Assembly (NCBI GenBank): GCA_009599575.1
Contig: VWND01000004.1
Span: 1,418,001-1,482,000 of the forward strand
DNA length: 64,000 nucleotides
Origin: Blumeriella jaapii
Taxonomy: Eukaryota; Ascomycota; Leotiomycetes; Helotiales; Drepanopezizaceae
Direction: 5' to 3'
Shown here piece after piece: positions 61,990-64,000 of this stretch (positions are counted from its first letter, which is position 1; each line of letters opens with the position of its first letter). The translations under genes were made by a program, and so were the position numbers. Under the pieces are notes generated by a model. The model worked only from the letters and a program-made list of their open reading frames with translations. It did no database searches and had not been told where the DNA came from.

Positions 61990-62990
61990 CAACGACGCTT
62001 TTCGTTTTCTTATGCGATGCCGTATGCTTTTTTTTAGCTTTTCTGATGCATTTTTATTTAATAGCGCCAACGTTACCGATTTTATCGAAAAATATAAAAA
62101 AACCTATAAGAATTTCGGAGTTTCTAAAACTGAAATATTCGATAAACTTTTTCGTTATTATAACCCAACTATCAAAAATATTATTAAATCGATAAATAAA
62201 TAAAAAATTATTAAAATTCGAAACTAGCGTAAGCTAATTAAAGTTTTGAAATCGAAATTCCGAAACCACGATCGCTAGCAAATTCGCGATATTATCGCTT
62301 TTTTTAAACAGTTTGTTATAACAATTCGCTAAGCTAAAAAACTTAAGGTTTATTATCGTACTTATACGAAAGTTTCTGACGTTTTCGTTAACAAAAAGGT
62401 TTTAAGCGAAATTAAAGCAGAAAAAATTGTTTTTACTTAGCCTTTTAACTAATATTCGCAATAAAACTATTAAGTATTTTAAAATTAATAAACAAAATTT
62501 TGAAATTTTCGATTAATATTTCAAATTTGTGAAATTCGTTTTCAAACAAAACTAAAACGAGCGTATTATTAAAATTATAAATCAAAAAAATCTTTTTTTT
62601 TTTTTTACAAAAAAAACGTAGAAGCTTTAGTATAAAAATATGTCCAGCTATTAAAAGTTACCGAAATTGCCAAAAAACAACCAGTTATTATATTATTTAA
62701 TCGTTCTGCGAAGTTTATTAGCTTAAAAAACTTAATAAAAATATCGAAATTTTTATATTAAAATTTACCGATATTAAAATTTAAAAATTGCAAAGCAAAA
62801 TCGAAAGTTTTATACAACAGCAGAAAAAACTCTTTTACGTTAATTCGAATAATAAAAACGATTAAAACGGCTTTTACAACAATTATTTTTTTTAAAATAC
62901 GCGAAGCGATTAGCTTCGCTAAGCCATCGTAAAAATAATAGCTGCTTAATAGCAATCTTTTCGTAATAGCGATCAAAATCAACGAAACAT
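61990..62990 (+). pseudogene. F2 gag, degraded
   Basis: Opens with a retrotransposon Gag capsid-type stretch (62012-62203: FNSANVTDFIEKYKKTYKNF, then KLFRYYNPTIKNIIKS). It goes on with helical, Lys-rich sequence broken by stops. The pattern of a V-T-xF-I/L-E-K-Y start and a LxRYY segment is that of fungal Gypsy gag. Confidence 0.75.
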
Positions 62991-63079
62991 TAATTATAAT
63001 AACGATTATTAAAAAAAAAAAAAAACCAACGCGAAAATCAAAATCGCGGTTATTAAAATAATAAAAGTAATTATTAAAA

Positions 63080-63240
63080 CAAACTCCGTAGCTTTAAATG
63101 CGGATTTTGTAATAATAAAGAAATTTACTGCGAAAAATCTTATATTCGCTTTAAATGCAAAGCTTTTAATTTTTGTATAAATAATAATATTTGTTATATT
63201 AACAAATACGGAGCGATTTGCTTCGGACCGGTAAAAACAA
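63080..63240 (+). pseudogene. F2 zinc-binding segment, degraded
   Basis: Cys-rich sequence after gag, with CGFCNNKEIYCEK, FKCKAFNFC and ICYINKYGAIC, more Cys than one CCHC knuckle needs. To 64000 further degraded coding sequence follows, including FEAVDEIIKKIIKQKIELKF near 63790-63850, probably the stretch before the protease. Confidence 0.6.
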
Positions 63241-64000
63241 AAATAGGCTTTTTTAACAAAGCTGAAAATCAGAGCTAAATAAATACTATTCGCTTAAAAG
63301 TAAAAAGTACGAAATAGAACGATTGCTTGGAAAACAAAAAGAATGCGAAAACGATTTTTACTAGTAAAAAAAAAAAAATTTCCGAAAGCGTATTAATTAA
63401 AAAGAAAACTTTTACCTTAAATATAAATGAAATTTAAATATATAAATAAAAAACAAATATATATATTACTAATACAATTATCGTATTTGCAGATATTATA
63501 GCTGCATAATTAAACTAGCGAACCATAAAAAAGCAAAATGCTTTTGTTTTATTCGCCAAATTAATTAATATAAAAAAAAAACGTTAAAATCGAGAAAAAA
63601 AAAGATTTTAAAATTCGAAAAAAAACCGATAAAACTATTAGAAAAACGCTTATATTAAAAGAAATTAACGACGATATAAAAAATATCGATACCGATACTT
63701 CGGTTTAAATTATTCAAAAAGTATTAGTTTTTAAACGTTTATTATTAATGCGAAGCGAGAAATAAATCGACAAATATATCAGCTTCGAAGCCGTCGACGA
63801 AATTATTAAAAAGATTATAAAACAGAAAATCGAATTGAAATTTAGCGATTTATTTAGCACAAAAAAAAGATTCGATAAAATGTTTAATAAACAAATCTTT
63901 GCATTAAAAAAAAAAGAAAAAATGAAAATTATTCAAAAAAAAACGATTTTAAATTAAAACAAAATCAAAAAGAAATTTACAATACCGCGGTTAATTTAGC

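Larger units (their letters stand above)
60975..64000 (+). mobile_element. F2: 5' part of a Gyp-F element
   Basis: Begins with an LTR matching 25833-26097 and continues with a leader, gag and zinc-binding region on the plus strand to the window end. Left flank cataa is the presumed TSD, in Gyp-C. Pol is outside the window. Confidence 0.78.

Overview
The window is a heavily mutated, very AT-rich block from a filamentous ascomycete genome (inference). It is made entirely of LTR retrotransposons of the Ty3/Gypsy type, nested inside one another. Mutations are overwhelmingly C-to-T and G-to-A on both strands: Gln and Trp codons have become stops, CpA/TpG is scarce, CpG is kept. This is the signature of repeat-induced point mutation (RIP), a process of Pezizomycotina. 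No host gene, tRNA, rRNA or CRISPR array is visible. Family names Gyp-A to Gyp-F are mine. Boundaries come from comparing copies with one another and from 5-bp target-site duplications (TSDs).

Layout, left to right. Gyp-A copy 1 (A1, minus, 1-6853) enters from the left and sits in Gyp-B copy 3 (B3, minus, 6854-22667). B3 also holds B2 (plus, 7100-20476; TSD ctttt), whose 5' LTR is split by A2 (minus, 7211-14547; TSD tctaa). B3 lies in F1 (plus), of which only the 3' part, 22668-26097, is in view. F1 lies in D1 (plus, 3' part 26098-29713), and D1 lies in D2, a copy of its own family. D2 resumes at 29714, is interrupted at 30368 by A3 (plus, 30368-50087; TSD cttat), and ends with its 3' LTR at 50361-50625. 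A3 carries E in its 5' LTR (30675-37076) and B1 in its gag (37853-43851; TSD attta). Gyp-C (minus) follows from 50626. It is split by B4 (53317-59375; TSD caata/caatg) and is cut at its 5' side by F2 (plus), which starts at 60975 and runs out of the window.

Every family shows the gag, protease, RT, RNase H, integrase order typical of Gypsy elements. B, C and D end in chromodomain-like segments, which in the chromovirus group steer integration into heterochromatin; this fits the pile-up of insertions here. All coding regions except one antisense frame are broken by stops, so the elements are dead by themselves. Gyp-A and Gyp-C keep the RT motif YFDD, whereas B, D and E show Asn in place of one or both Asp.

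Most worth a second look: (1) RIP damage falls off toward the outer edge of each element, visible by comparing the two LTRs of one copy; (2) a 170-codon antisense frame in Gyp-A between integrase and 3' LTR, stop-free in A2; (3) about 3 kb of unrecognised degraded coding sequence upstream of the F1 3' LTR; (4) CACGTG palindromes in the LTRs of three unrelated families; (5) a short unmutated island at 61702-61757.
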